This document shows, one piece after another, positions 15,851 through 23,945 of a stretch of DNA of 64,000 nucleotides (positions are counted from its first letter, which is position 1; each line of letters starts with the position of its first letter). The DNA comes from Humitalea rosea. Its GTDB lineage: Bacteria > Pseudomonadota > Alphaproteobacteria > Acetobacterales > Acetobacteraceae. The stretch is taken from assembly GCF_003253705.1 (NCBI RefSeq), contig NZ_QKYU01000007.1, positions 62,001 to 126,000 on the forward strand. Reading direction: 5' to 3'. The notes under the pieces are model-generated. The model searched no databases and was not told the origin of the DNA. It saw nothing but the letters and a program-made list of their open reading frames with translations. The translations under genes were made by a program, and so were the position numbers.

Positions 15851-17032
15851 TCAGCGCCGCGCCAGATAGAAGCCGAGGCCGAGAATCCCGGCGCCGCAGA
15901 GCACCACCGCCGGCAGCACCCCCGCCGGTGCCGCGAGCAGGCCGAAGGCGAGCGGGCCGATGCTCTGGCCGAGGAAGAACCAGAAGGCATGCATCGACAC
16001 CGCGCTGCCGCGCGCATGGGGTGCGACCTCGGTCACCCGGGTCTGGATCGAGCCATGCACGGCGAAGAAGCCGAAGCCCATCAGGATCGTTCCTGCCGGC
16101 ACCATCGGCAGCGTGCTCGCCAGCCCGACCGACAGCAGCCCGGCCGCGACGCAGATCGCGCCGAGGCGGATGAGGCCGGACTGGCCGATGGCGCGCAGGA
16201 TGATCCCGGCCAGCAGCGTGTAGAGGAAGCCGCCAAGGCCGAAGCTCGCGATGGACAGCCCCGCCTGGGTGGCGCCGCCGAGGCCGCGTTCCACCAGCAA
16301 GGGGCCGAGATAGGGGAAGAGGCCGAAGATCAGGCAGCCTTCGATGAACACGGCGCCGAACAGCAGCCGCGCCGCCGGATTCGCCAGGATCGTGCCGGTG
16401 CGGCGGAAGCTCTGGCCGAAGTTCAGCGGCAGTCGCGGTTCGGCCGGGCCGCCGCGCGCGGCGAACCACCCCGCCAGCGCGGTGAGTGCGGACAGCGCCA
16501 GCACCCCGCGCCAGCCGAGCAGCGGCGCCAGCACCCCCGCCAGCGCGCCGCCCGAAACCTGGCCCGCGATGGCGAACATCAGCAGGCGGCTGATCGCGAC
16601 CTGGCGGCGCACCAGCGGCACCGAATCGCCGAAGACCGCGAGGGTCAGCGGCATGGTGCCGCCGGCGGTCAGCCCGGCCAGGATGCGCGCGGCAAACAGC
16701 CACCAGAAGCTCGGCGCCAGGGCGCAGAGCAGGGCCGAGACCGCCAGCCCGAGCAGTGACCAGCCCACCACCCGGCGTTTGCCGAGCGCGTCCCCGATCG
16801 GCCCCAGCACCGGCTGGATCAGCGCATAGGGCAGGGCGAAGGCGGAGGCGAGCAGCGCGGTCTGGCGCGGCTCGGCGAGGAAATCCGTCCCGATCAGGGT
16901 CATCATCGGATCGAGGAGCCGGGTGCCGAGCGCCGAGGCATAGGCCCCGAGACCGAATGCCAGCAGGAGCCGCGTGACGAGCTGGCGCGAATCCAGCTCC
17001 GTCTGCGGGCGGTCAGGGTGGAGTTGCGCCAT
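15851..17032 (-). CDS. MFS transporter
   Basis: A 393-residue, 12-helix major facilitator protein starting at the ATG at 17032. The loop motif between helices 2 and 3 is GPIGDALGKRRVVGWSLLG. TGGTMPLTLAVFGDSV and the second-half VHGSIQTRVTEVAPHARG resemble the drug:H+ antiporter (DHA1) type. Substrate unknown. It follows the PLP enzyme on the same strand and precedes no coupled partner; the methyltransferase gene lies 64 bp upstream. Confidence 0.9.
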   Translation of the reverse strand: MAQLHPDRPQTELDSRQLVTRLLLAFGLGAYASALGTRLLDPMMTLIGTDFLAEPRQTALLASAFALPYALIQPVLGPIGDALGKRRVVGWSLLGLAVSALLCALAPSFWWLFAARILAGLTAGGTMPLTLAVFGDSVPLVRRQVAISRLLMFAIAGQVSGGALAGVLAPLLGWRGVLALSALTALAGWFAARGGPAEPRLPLNFGQSFRRTGTILANPAARLLFGAVFIEGCLIFGLFPYLGPLLVERGLGGATQAGLSIASFGLGGFLYTLLAGIILRAIGQSGLIRLGAICVAAGLLSVGLASTLPMVPAGTILMGFGFFAVHGSIQTRVTEVAPHARGSAVSMHAFWFFLGQSIGPLAFGLLAAPAGVLPAVVLCGAGILGLGFYLARR

Positions 17033-17096
17033 CACCGCCGATCTTGCACCGCAGCATAAGCCGCCGTCCATCTGCCCGCCGCGCGGATCCGCCGCG

Positions 17097-17705
17097 TCAG
17101 CCCGGGCGGCGCAGCAGGGCGCGGACGACCTCGGCCAGGCCCTGGTGCTTCGGCCCCTCATCCAGCAGCACGGCGCCCTCCAGCAGCTCCAGCACCTCAA
17201 GCCCGGGGAAGAGGCGTTCCACCTCGGCCCGGGTCCAGAGCAGGCTCGCATCCTTCGGCCCACCGGCACGGCGGCCGGTGCCGGCGGGGGAAAACCCCTC
17301 CAGCGCCAGCAGCCCGCCGGGGGCCAAGGCGGCGGCGGCCCCGGCCGCGGCCACGGCGCGATCGGCCGGCGGCAGATGCACGAAAACCCAGGCGAGCAGA
17401 TCGAAGGCGCCAACGGGCCAGTCCCACAGGGTCAGGTCCGCTTGCACGAAGCGGGGGGCGACCCCGCGCGACGCGGCCAGTGCCGCGGCCTTGGCCTGGC
17501 CCTCGGCCGACCAGTCCACGGCGGTGACCTCCAGCCCCAGCCCGGCGAGCCAGGCGGCATTGCGCCCCTCGCCATCGCCGATCGCCAGCGCCCGCATCCC
17601 CGGCCGCAGCCGGTGGGTCAGGCTGCGGAGGTAGAGGTTGGGCTCGGTGCCGAACAGGAATTCGGGCACGGCATAGCGTCGGTCCCAGGCGCCGGCGTCA
17701 CTCAT
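17097..17705 (-). CDS. Class I SAM-dependent methyltransferase
   Basis: A 202-residue methyltransferase from the ATG at 17705 (MSDAGAWDRRYAVPEFLFGT); a longer start at 17729 would overlap the previous gene. Motif I is ALAIGDGEGRNAAWLAG. It is followed by the acidic VTAVDWS that binds the ribose and by QADLTLWDWP. The WDRRY...FLFGTEPN opening is typical of small TehB/UbiE-like methyltransferases of unassigned substrate. It is the last gene of a likely three-gene unit (GST, cupin, methyltransferase). Confidence 0.85.
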   Translation of the reverse strand: MSDAGAWDRRYAVPEFLFGTEPNLYLRSLTHRLRPGMRALAIGDGEGRNAAWLAGLGLEVTAVDWSAEGQAKAAALAASRGVAPRFVQADLTLWDWPVGAFDLLAWVFVHLPPADRAVAAAGAAAALAPGGLLALEGFSPAGTGRRAGGPKDASLLWTRAEVERLFPGLEVLELLEGAVLLDEGPKHQGLAEVVRALLRRPG

Positions 17706-17715
17706 CGGGCGTTGC

Positions 17716-18204
17716 TCATGCCGGATCACTCCTGCGGCGGCCGCCCCGGGGCGGGGGGGCCGGGGCCCAGCCCGGCGGGGCCATCTCGAAGCCCGCGAAG
17801 TCGAAGGCGGGGCTGACGGTGCAGCCGACCAGGGTCCAGGCGCCGCGCGACCGCGCGCCCTGCCAGCAGCCGGCGGGCACCATCGCGAAGGGCTGTTCCG
17901 CGGCCCCGAGGTCGGGGCCGAGGATCAGCGCGGTCACCGCCCGCCCGTCGCGCGAGAGCGACAGGTCCAGCGCCGCCCCCGCATGCCAGTGCCAGCCCTC
18001 GGCCGCGTCGACGCGGTGCCAGTGGCTGATTTCGTCGGCCATCAGCAGGAACAGGATGCTGGTGCCGACGCCGCGCTCGCCGCCGGCGGGGCGGTCGCGC
18101 CAGGTTTCACGGAAATGCCCGCCCTCCGGATGCGGGGCCAGTTCCAGCGCCTCGATGAGGACGCGTGGGTCCAGCCCCGGATCGCGGAGGTCGGGCAGGC
18201 GCAT
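17716..18204 (-). CDS. Cupin protein, DUF985 family
   Basis: A 162-residue protein with the DUF985/cupin_5 pattern: LELAPHPEGGHFRETWRD, SILFLLMADEISHWHRVDA, WHWHAGAALDLSL, FAMVPAGCWQGAR and a C-terminal VGCTVSPAFDFAGFEMA. Several His residues could form the cupin metal site. The biochemical role of the family is poorly known. The ATG overlaps the stop of the GST gene (ATGA), and its stop is 11 bp before the methyltransferase start. Confidence 0.88.
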   Translation of the reverse strand: MRLPDLRDPGLDPRVLIEALELAPHPEGGHFRETWRDRPAGGERGVGTSILFLLMADEISHWHRVDAAEGWHWHAGAALDLSLSRDGRAVTALILGPDLGAAEQPFAMVPAGCWQGARSRGAWTLVGCTVSPAFDFAGFEMAPPGWAPAPPPRGGRRRSDPA

Positions 18205-18809
18205 CAGGCCGCCGGCGGGCGCGTTGCCGAAAGCGCCGGCAGCACGTCCACCGCCTCGTACCAGGTGGCCAGGGCGGGATGGGCCTCGCGCCAGGGCTCG
18301 TGCGGGAAGCGGAAGTCCAGGTAGCCGAGGGCGCAGGCGACCGAGATGGCGCCGAGGTCATGCAGTTCGGACAGGCTGCCCGGCTCGATCGCCGCCAGCC
18401 CGCGCTGCACGGCGGCCTTGTAGCGGCTGTCGGCGCGGGTGCGGCCCTCGTCCATCGGCAGGCCGATGAGGCCGCGGCGCGCCACGGCGGCGTCCATGAT
18501 GCCATCGGCCAGGGCTTCCAGCACCAGCACCTTGGTCCGCTCCTTGCCGCTGGCCGGGATCAGCGGGGGCGCGTCGCCCATCCGGTCCAGCACGTCGCAG
18601 ATCACCGCGCTGTCGAAGACGGCGGTGCCATCCTCCAGCACCAGGCAGGGGATCTTGGACAGCGGATTGACCGCCAGCAGATCCTCGGGCGAGACGTGCG
18701 GGTTGGTCGCGACGGTCTCAATCTGGCCGTCGAGGCCACGGATGATGGCCACGGCCATCACCTTGCGCACGAAGGGGCTGGCGGGAGAGTGGTGCAGGGT
18801 CATCGGCAT
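18204..18809 (-). CDS. Glutathione S-transferase family protein
   Basis: A 201-residue thioredoxin-fold/GST protein. The N-terminal LHHSPASPFVRKVMAVAI has the Ser-Pro catalytic-type loop, NPLSKIPCLVLEDG the cis-Pro, and FDSAVICDVLD the glutathione-contacting Asp/Ser motif. A C-terminal all-helical domain follows. The start is the ATG at 18809 (MPMTLHH), or two codons later at 18803. A detoxification or thiol-transfer role is inferred. It is the first gene of the GST-cupin-methyltransferase unit and lies 25 bp from gloB, another glutathione-using enzyme. Confidence 0.88.
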   Translation of the reverse strand: MPMTLHHSPASPFVRKVMAVAIIRGLDGQIETVATNPHVSPEDLLAVNPLSKIPCLVLEDGTAVFDSAVICDVLDRMGDAPPLIPASGKERTKVLVLEALADGIMDAAVARRGLIGLPMDEGRTRADSRYKAAVQRGLAAIEPGSLSELHDLGAISVACALGYLDFRFPHEPWREAHPALATWYEAVDVLPALSATRPPAA

Positions 18810-18834
18810 GTGGGTGTCGGTCCTTGGAAGAGGG

Positions 18835-19563
18835 TCAGCGAAAATTGTCTTTGCCCCGGCGTCGTTCCGCCAGGGTAGCGACGTCACCGGCCCGCATGAA
18901 GGGGTTGGTCGCAAGTTCATGTCCGATGGTGGTCGGCACCGTCGGCTTGCCCTCGGCGCGCAGGGCGGCGGCCTTGGCGGCCCAGGCGCGCAGCGCGGCA
19001 TTCTCCGGCTCGACCGTCAAAGCGAAGCGGATGTTGCTCTCGGTGTATTCATGGCCGCAGCAGACCAGCGTCTCCGCCGGCAGCTTCGCCAGTGTGGCGA
19101 GGGCGGCGAACATGTCGGCGGGCGTGCCCTCCAGCAGGCGCCCGCAGCCGGTGGCGAAGAGCGTGTCGCCGCAGAGCACCGCGCTCGCCTCCGGCACGTG
19201 GAAGGCGATGTGGCCGAGGGTATGGCCGGGGCTGTCCAGCACCTGGGCGGTGGCCGCCCCGATGGCCAGGGTGTCGCCCGGGCTCACCGCCTGGTCGAGC
19301 TTCGGCAGGCGATGGGCGTCGGCCTTGGCGCCGATGACGCGGGCGCCGGTGCGGGCCACGACCTCGGCCACGCCATCGACATGGTCGCCATGGTGGTGGG
19401 TCAGCAGGACCATATCCAGCCGCCCGCCGGCGGCCTGGATGGCGGCGAGGCAGGGGGCGGCCTCGCCGGGGTCGCAGAGGGCGACGGTCCCGGTCGCCTC
19501 GTCGGTCAGCAGCCAGGCATAATTGTCGGACAGGCAGGGAATGGCCTCGACACGGACGGTCAT
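18835..19563 (-). CDS. gloB: Hydroxyacylglutathione hydrolase (glyoxalase II)
   Basis: The 242-residue metallo-beta-lactamase-fold enzyme has the binuclear metal motif THHHGDH, the downstream SPGHTLGH and CGDTLFATGCGR, and a C-terminal CCGHEYTESNIRFAL glutathione-binding segment. It hydrolyses S-lactoylglutathione to lactate and glutathione in methylglyoxal detoxification. Length and motif order are those of gloB. It diverges from a methyltransferase gene across 47 bp, an arrangement common in alphaproteobacteria. Confidence 0.95.
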   Translation of the reverse strand: MTVRVEAIPCLSDNYAWLLTDEATGTVALCDPGEAAPCLAAIQAAGGRLDMVLLTHHHGDHVDGVAEVVARTGARVIGAKADAHRLPKLDQAVSPGDTLAIGAATAQVLDSPGHTLGHIAFHVPEASAVLCGDTLFATGCGRLLEGTPADMFAALATLAKLPAETLVCCGHEYTESNIRFALTVEPENAALRAWAAKAAALRAEGKPTVPTTIGHELATNPFMRAGDVATLAERRRGKDNFR

Positions 19564-19610
19564 TCGGCTGGCTCCTTCGATGCTGTGGGGTTTGCGCCTA
19601 TATCGGCGCC

Positions 19611-20369
19611 ATGGGTGACGAGGTCCACGGGCTGCCGGGTTTTTATGCGACCCCCGCGGGGCGGGTGGCGGCGCGCCTGCTGCGGGCGCGGCTGGCGGCG
19701 ATCTGGCCCTCGGCCAAGGGCGAGCGGGTGCTCGGGATCGGCTGGACCTCGCCCTACATGGGGCTGTGGCGGGATGGCGCCGAACGCTGCATCGCCCTGG
19801 TGCCGGCCCATCTGGGCGATGCGCCGCGCGGGCCAGGGGCGGTCTGGGCGGATGAGGTGCGGCTGCCCTTCGCCGACCGGGCCTTCGACCGCGTGGTGAT
19901 GGTGCATGGGCTGGAGGCGTCGGAGGATGTCCGCCGCGCCATGCGCGAGATCTGGCGGGTGCTGGCCGAGGACGGGCGGTTGCTGGTCGTGGCCCCCAAT
20001 CGCCGCGGCATGTGGGCGCATATGGAGCACACCCCCTTCGGCCATGGCCGCCCCTATTCGTCCGGGCAATTGTCCCGGTTGCTGACGCGGCATCTGTTCG
20101 AGGTGGAGCGCCGCGACACCGCCTTGTTCATCCCGCCCTTCGGCTGGCGGCCGCTGCTGCGCGGCGCGCGGGTGTGGGAGGCGCTGGGGCGGGCCCTGGC
20201 GCCGCGCTTCGCCGGGGTGGCGATCATGGAGGCGCGCAAATCGGTCTGGGCCGGGCTGCCGGCGGGGGAGAAGGTGGTGCGGCGGGTCGTGGTGGAGGTG
20301 GGCGCGGGGGCGCCGCGGCGGCCAATTTCTCGGGGTGAGGTCTCCCGGGGCGAGGCTTCCGAGGGCTAG
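19611..20369 (+). CDS. SAM-dependent methyltransferase domain protein (gloB neighbour)
   Basis: A 252-residue protein. The expected SAM-binding glycine motif is weak: VLGIGWTSPYMGLW replaces a standard VLDVGCG. The later regions are regular (DEVRLPFADRAFDRVVMVHGLE, REIWRVLAEDGRLLVVAPNRRG). This is typical of the methyltransferase-type-11 protein found divergent to gloB. The C-terminal 20-30 residues are low complexity. The target is unknown, and enzymatic activity is not assured given the unusual motif I. Confidence 0.82.
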   Translation: MGDEVHGLPGFYATPAGRVAARLLRARLAAIWPSAKGERVLGIGWTSPYMGLWRDGAERCIALVPAHLGDAPRGPGAVWADEVRLPFADRAFDRVVMVHGLEASEDVRRAMREIWRVLAEDGRLLVVAPNRRGMWAHMEHTPFGHGRPYSSGQLSRLLTRHLFEVERRDTALFIPPFGWRPLLRGARVWEALGRALAPRFAGVAIMEARKSVWAGLPAGEKVVRRVVVEVGAGAPRRPISRGEVSRGEASEG

Positions 20370-20381
20370 GCGTCGGGGCCG

Positions 20382-20960
20382 TTACCGTGCCGCGGCGCCC
20401 AGGGCCCGCATGGCGGCAAGATGCCTGGCGGCCGTTGCGGGTTTCACTTCGCCGGCGCCGCCGATCACCGTCTCCCGCACCGCGCGGATGCCGATGAAGC
20501 TGAAGATGTTCCGCCGCAGCGCCTTGAGGCTCGCGGCCCCGAACCACCAGCGGAAGACGAAGGCCGGCATCCCCATGGTCACGACCACCCGCGCCGAACG
20601 CCCGCCCAGCAAGCCGCCGGACAGGCCGGCATCGGGCTTGAAGGCGAAGCCCGGTCGCAAGGCCTGCTCCAGGACTCCCTTCAGCAGGGCCGGCATGCCG
20701 CCCAGCCAGAGCGGGTAGATCAGCACCCAATGCTCGGCGTCCCGTAGCGCCGCCTGCACCGCCAGCACGGTGGGGGAGGGGGAGGTGGTCTGGAACTCCT
20801 CCGGTGATCGCAGGAGCGGCAGGTCAAGCTCGGCGACGGTGAGGCGCGCGACCTGATGCCCGGCCTCGATCGCGCCGGCCGCATAGGCCTCGGCCAAGGC
20901 GCAACACAGGCGCCCTGGCACGGGATCGGGGTGGCCCTGGATGATGAGGATGCGGCGCAT
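20382..20960 (-). CDS. NAD(P)H-quinone oxidoreductase, flavodoxin-like fold
   Basis: A 192-residue protein from the ATG at 20960 (MRRILIIQGHPDP). It follows the flavodoxin_2/MdaB-KefF pattern: an N-terminal strand and loop that binds FMN/FAD phosphate, HWVLIYPLWLGGMPALLKGV, and VVTMGMPAFVFRWWFG. Such enzymes perform two-electron quinone reduction. The alternative start at 21008 adds an Arg-rich stretch with no homology. It is convergent with the methyltransferase gene and divergent from padR. Confidence 0.85.
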   Translation of the reverse strand: MRRILIIQGHPDPVPGRLCCALAEAYAAGAIEAGHQVARLTVAELDLPLLRSPEEFQTTSPSPTVLAVQAALRDAEHWVLIYPLWLGGMPALLKGVLEQALRPGFAFKPDAGLSGGLLGGRSARVVVTMGMPAFVFRWWFGAASLKALRRNIFSFIGIRAVRETVIGGAGEVKPATAARHLAAMRALGAAAR

Positions 20961-21055
20961 GCGGCAGGATGAGCGCGGCGCCGGGGTCCGCGCCTTGCGC
21001 CGCATCAACCCGGGGCGGGAAGATGCCGCGCCATCGTGGCGGCGTTAATTGTGGG

Positions 21056-21079
21056 TTGATGCATCGGGCATCGAGGTAT
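21056..21079. promoter_or_regulatory. PadR operator-like site, copy 1
   Basis: The site reads TTGATGCAT-N4-CATCGA-N-GTAT on the plus strand, ending 11 bases before the padR ATG. The same pattern recurs in opposite orientation at 21540-21563 before the flavoprotein gene (about 19 of 24 positions identical). The site has imperfect dyad symmetry and would cover the core promoter of padR, so it is a likely autoregulatory operator. Confidence 0.6.
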
Positions 21080-21090
21080 AAAGGCAGCGC

Positions 21091-21510
21091 ATGCCCGCCG
21101 TTCGACCCGCCCCGCCGCCGCCCCGCGTGGACTACGCCTCCCGCGCCTATTGGGCCGGCACGATCAAGATGGGCCTGTCCAAGTTCTTCATCCTGCGCGT
21201 GCTGCACGACGGCCCCATGCATGGCTACGAGGTTGCCCGCGCCGTCGAACACACCACCGGCGGCTGTTGCTCGCCGACCGAGGGCACCATCTACCCGGTG
21301 CTGCGGGAGTTCGAGGCCGGTGGCTTCGTCACCGTGGCGGAGGAAGTGGTGCAGGGCCGCCAGCGCCGCGTCTATGCGCTGACCGATGCCGGGCGCGCCG
21401 CCTTCCGTGTGGCCCTCGATGCCTGGATGGACGCGACCGCGGCCCTCCAGGATACCGGCCGGGCCTTTGCCGCCGCCGATCGCGCCAAGGCCGCCAAGGG
21501 CTGCTGCTGA
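21091..21510 (+). CDS. PadR-family transcriptional regulator
   Basis: A 139-residue PadR winged helix: FFILRVLHDGPMHGYEVAR, then GTIYPVLREFEAGGFV and RRVYALTDAGRAAF. AAGG lies upstream of the ATG. Two features are unusual: a Cys-Cys pair in the recognition region (GGCCSPTEGTIYP) and a C-terminal Gly-Cys-Cys. These could bind a metal or metalloid or act as a thiol switch. The next gene encodes a flavoprotein with a Cys-pair-rich tail and shares an operator-like site, which suggests a thiol-reactive or metalloid inducer (inference). Confidence 0.9.
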   Translation: MPAVRPAPPPPRVDYASRAYWAGTIKMGLSKFFILRVLHDGPMHGYEVARAVEHTTGGCCSPTEGTIYPVLREFEAGGFVTVAEEVVQGRQRRVYALTDAGRAAFRVALDAWMDATAALQDTGRAFAAADRAKAAKGCC

Positions 21511-21539
21511 TGCGCCCTTCGCCGTTTTGGCTTGGCCAG

Positions 21540-21563
21540 ATACATCGATGGTCTATGCATCAA
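21540..21563. promoter_or_regulatory. PadR operator-like site, copy 2
   Basis: The reverse complement reads TTGATGCAT-N4-CATCGA-N-GTAT, matching copy 1 at 21056. On the plus strand the core is an imperfect palindrome, GATACATCGA-N3-TCTATGCATC, with 8 of 10 arm positions paired. It overlaps the ribosome-binding region (AAGGAG at 21562) of the flavoprotein gene, which suits repression. Confidence 0.6.
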
Positions 21564-21574
21564 GGAGCCGTGTC

Positions 21575-23020
21575 ATGACTGAAAACCGCCATCCGGTCGC
21601 CGTCATCGGCGCCGGCCCCATCGGCCTCGCCGCCGCGGCCCAGCTTCTCGCCCGCGGGCTGGAGCCGCTGGTGCTGGAGGCCGGGCCCGCGGTCGGGCAG
21701 GCGGTGCGCGCCTGGGGCCATGTCCGGATGTTCTCGCCCTGGCGCTACAACACCGACGCCGCGGCGCGGGCCCTGCTGGAGGCGGAGGGCTGGGTGGCAC
21801 CGGAGGCCGATACCTATCCGACCGGGGCGGAGCTGGTGGATCGCTACCTCGCCCCGCTGGCGGCGACCGCGGCCTTGCGCGACCGCATCCGCACCGGCGC
21901 GAGGGTCGTCGGTGTCGCGCGCCGCGACCATGGCCGGCTGCATGACGGCCAGGGCCGCGCGACCGCCCCCTTCGTCCTGCATGTCGCCGGCGCCGATGGC
22001 GGCCTGGCCGCGATCGAGGCCGCCGCGGTCATCGATTGCGCCGGCACCTGGGACGCGCCGAATCCGGCCGGCGCCCATGGCATGCCTGCCCTTGGCGAGG
22101 CGGCCCAGGCCGGGCGGATCGCCTATGGCGTCCCGGATGTGCTGGGGGCCGCCCGTGCCGCCTATGCCGGGGCCACCACCCTCGTGGTCGGCGCCGGCCA
22201 TTCCGCCATGAACGCCGTGCTCGACCTGGTGGCGCTGGCCAAGGCGGCGCCCGGGACCCGCATCCTATGGGCCTTCCGGCGGCCGCTCGGCGCGGTGAGC
22301 TTCGGTGGCGGCGCAAGCGATGCGCTGGCCGAACGCGGCTCGCTCGGCCTCCGCGCCCAGGCTTTGGTCGAGAGCGGTGCCGTCACCGCGCTGGCGCCCT
22401 TCCTGATCGAGAGCATCGCGCCCGATGGCGCGGGGCTGGCCATCGCCGGGCGGCAGGACGGGGGCGCCACCACCGTGCGGGCGGACCGCATCATCGTCGC
22501 CGCCGGCTTCCGCCCCGACCTGTCCTATCTGCGCGAGATCCGGCTCGGGCTGGACCTGGCGGTGGAGGCGACGCCCGCGCTCGCCCCGCTGATCGACCCC
22601 AACCTGCATGCCTGCGGCACCGTCCGCCCGCATGGCGAGGCGGAGCTGCGCCACCCGGAGGCCGGCTTCTGGATCGCCGGCATGAAGAGCTACGGGCGCG
22701 CGCCGACCTTCCTGATGGCCACGGGCCACGAGCAGGTGCGCAGCATTGCCGCGGCCCTGGCGGGCGATTGGGCGGCGGCGCGGGAGGTGCGTCTCGACCT
22801 GCCCGAGACCGGGGTCTGTGCCACGGACCGGGGCACCGGCGCCGATGCGGCCTGCTGCACGGCGGAAACCCCGCAGGGCGCCTGCTGCGCGCCCAAGCCG
22901 GCGCTTGCCGCGACGGCGCCGTGCTGCGGGCCCGCCGCCGCCCCGCCTGCTTTGGCCCCGCCTGCTTTGGCCCCACCTGCTTTGGCCCCGCCTGCTTCGG
23001 CCAGGGGATGCGGGGCGTGA
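21575..23020 (+). CDS. FAD/NAD(P)-binding flavoprotein with Cys-rich, repeat-bearing tail
   Basis: A 481-residue flavin monooxygenase-like protein from the ATG at 21575 (AAGGAG seven bases upstream). The FAD Rossmann motif is GAGPIGLAAAAQ (residues about 11-22) and the NADPH motif is VVGAGHSAMNAVLD (about 208-221). An ATG-like RPHGEAELRHPEAGFWIAGMKSYGRA segment lies near the end. I associate this family with arsenic-resistance loci, which is recollection, not a search. The last 60 residues are unusual: three Cys-Cys pairs, then a Pro-Pro-Ala-Leu-Ala repeat (see 22946). It is probably controlled by the upstream PadR. Confidence 0.85.
   Translation: MTENRHPVAVIGAGPIGLAAAAQLLARGLEPLVLEAGPAVGQAVRAWGHVRMFSPWRYNTDAAARALLEAEGWVAPEADTYPTGAELVDRYLAPLAATAALRDRIRTGARVVGVARRDHGRLHDGQGRATAPFVLHVAGADGGLAAIEAAAVIDCAGTWDAPNPAGAHGMPALGEAAQAGRIAYGVPDVLGAARAAYAGATTLVVGAGHSAMNAVLDLVALAKAAPGTRILWAFRRPLGAVSFGGGASDALAERGSLGLRAQALVESGAVTALAPFLIESIAPDGAGLAIAGRQDGGATTVRADRIIVAAGFRPDLSYLREIRLGLDLAVEATPALAPLIDPNLHACGTVRPHGEAELRHPEAGFWIAGMKSYGRAPTFLMATGHEQVRSIAAALAGDWAAAREVRLDLPETGVCATDRGTGADAACCTAETPQGACCAPKPALAATAPCCGPAAAPPALAPPALAPPALAPPASARGCGA
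22946..23005 (+). repeat. Four 15-bp tandem repeats in the flavoprotein tail
   Basis: The unit CCTGCTTTGGCCCCG occurs at 22946, 22961 (one change), 22976 and, diverged, at 22991. It is in frame and encodes a repeated PALAP-type pentapeptide at the extreme C-terminus. Near-identity at the DNA level points to recent slippage expansion rather than selection for an old structure. Confidence 0.85.
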
Positions 23021-23284
23021 TGCCCTTGGCGAGCGACGCGGGCAGGCCGGCACGACGCCGCTGATCCTGCTGCTGTTCGGCGCCGGGCGGGTGGTGGCGG
23101 CCGGGATGCCGCGCGACGGGCCGGTGGCGACCTTCGCGGCGAATTGGGCGGCCGCAGGGCTGCCGCGCGGTGACTGACGGAGCCTATGCGGCTGCCGCGG
23201 GCTGTCCTGGCCCCCGCTTCATCGACAAACCGCCCCGCAGAGGGGCACTTGTCGTTTCCCGAGCGATTTGGCACCAAGGAGGCC

Positions 23285-23941
23285 ATGGCCGAACCCTCCG
23301 TCGATACCCTGGCGACCCAGATCCACCGCCTGCTGCGGCAGGATCTGCTGGATGGCGTGCTGGCGCCGGGCATCAAGCTGAAGGTCCACGACCTCGCCGC
23401 CCGCTACGGCGCCGGCCCCTCGCCGGTGCGCGAGGCTTTGGCCAGCCTGTCCTCGGAAGGGCTGGTGGAGCGGCTCGACCAGCGCGGCTTCCGCGCCGCC
23501 CCGGCCAGCGTCGCCGAATTCGATGAGCTGGTCCGCGCCCGCGCCTGGGTCGAGGAAGTGGCCTTACGCGAAAGCATCACGGCGGGCGATGCCGCCTGGG
23601 AGGAAGCGGTGGTCCTCGCCCGCTTCCGCCTGGAACGCATGCCGCGCGAGGAAGCGGGGTGGGAGGCCGCCCATATCGCCTTCCACGCAGCCCTGCTGGC
23701 GGCCTGCCCATCGCCGACCCTGCTGGGGTTCTGCGGGACGCTGCGCGACCGCGCCGCGCGCTACCGGGCGCTGGCGCGCGCTGTCGCCTATCCGAGCCGC
23801 GACATCGCCGCCGAGCATGCGGCGATCGCCGAGGCGGCGCTGGGGCGGGATGCGGCCCAGGCCGTGACCTTGCTCGCGGCGCATTACCGCGCCACGGCCG
23901 GGTGGCTGCGCCAGGCGCTGGCCCGGCGGGACGCGGCCTGA
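23285..23941 (+). CDS. GntR-family regulator (FadR/FCD subfamily)
   Basis: A 218-residue regulator. The N-terminal winged helix is LKVHDLAARYGAGPSPVREAL with LSSEGLVERLDQRGF, and a C-terminal all-helical FCD domain follows, with the metal/ligand His residues in AAHIAFHAALL and AEHAAI. An AAGGAGG lies only two bases before the ATG, tight but the only good site. It is convergent with the IlvD/Edd dehydratase four bases away, and FCD regulators often control sugar-acid catabolism, so that gene is a likely target. The 264 bp upstream (23021-23284) hold no gene I can support. Confidence 0.9.
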   Translation: MAEPSVDTLATQIHRLLRQDLLDGVLAPGIKLKVHDLAARYGAGPSPVREALASLSSEGLVERLDQRGFRAAPASVAEFDELVRARAWVEEVALRESITAGDAAWEEAVVLARFRLERMPREEAGWEAAHIAFHAALLAACPSPTLLGFCGTLRDRAARYRALARAVAYPSRDIAAEHAAIAEAALGRDAAQAVTLLAAHYRATAGWLRQALARRDAA

Positions 23942-23945
23942 CGGC

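Noticed and set aside
22946-23005. 15-bp repeats considered as a CRISPR or attachment site
   Set aside because: They are in frame inside a coding sequence, directly adjacent without spacers, and too short for CRISPR repeats.
23021-23284. A possible gene remnant after the flavoprotein (a short peptide ending near 23177)
   Set aside because: No start codon with a ribosome-binding site and no recognised family. The hydrophobic stretch is too short to support a call.
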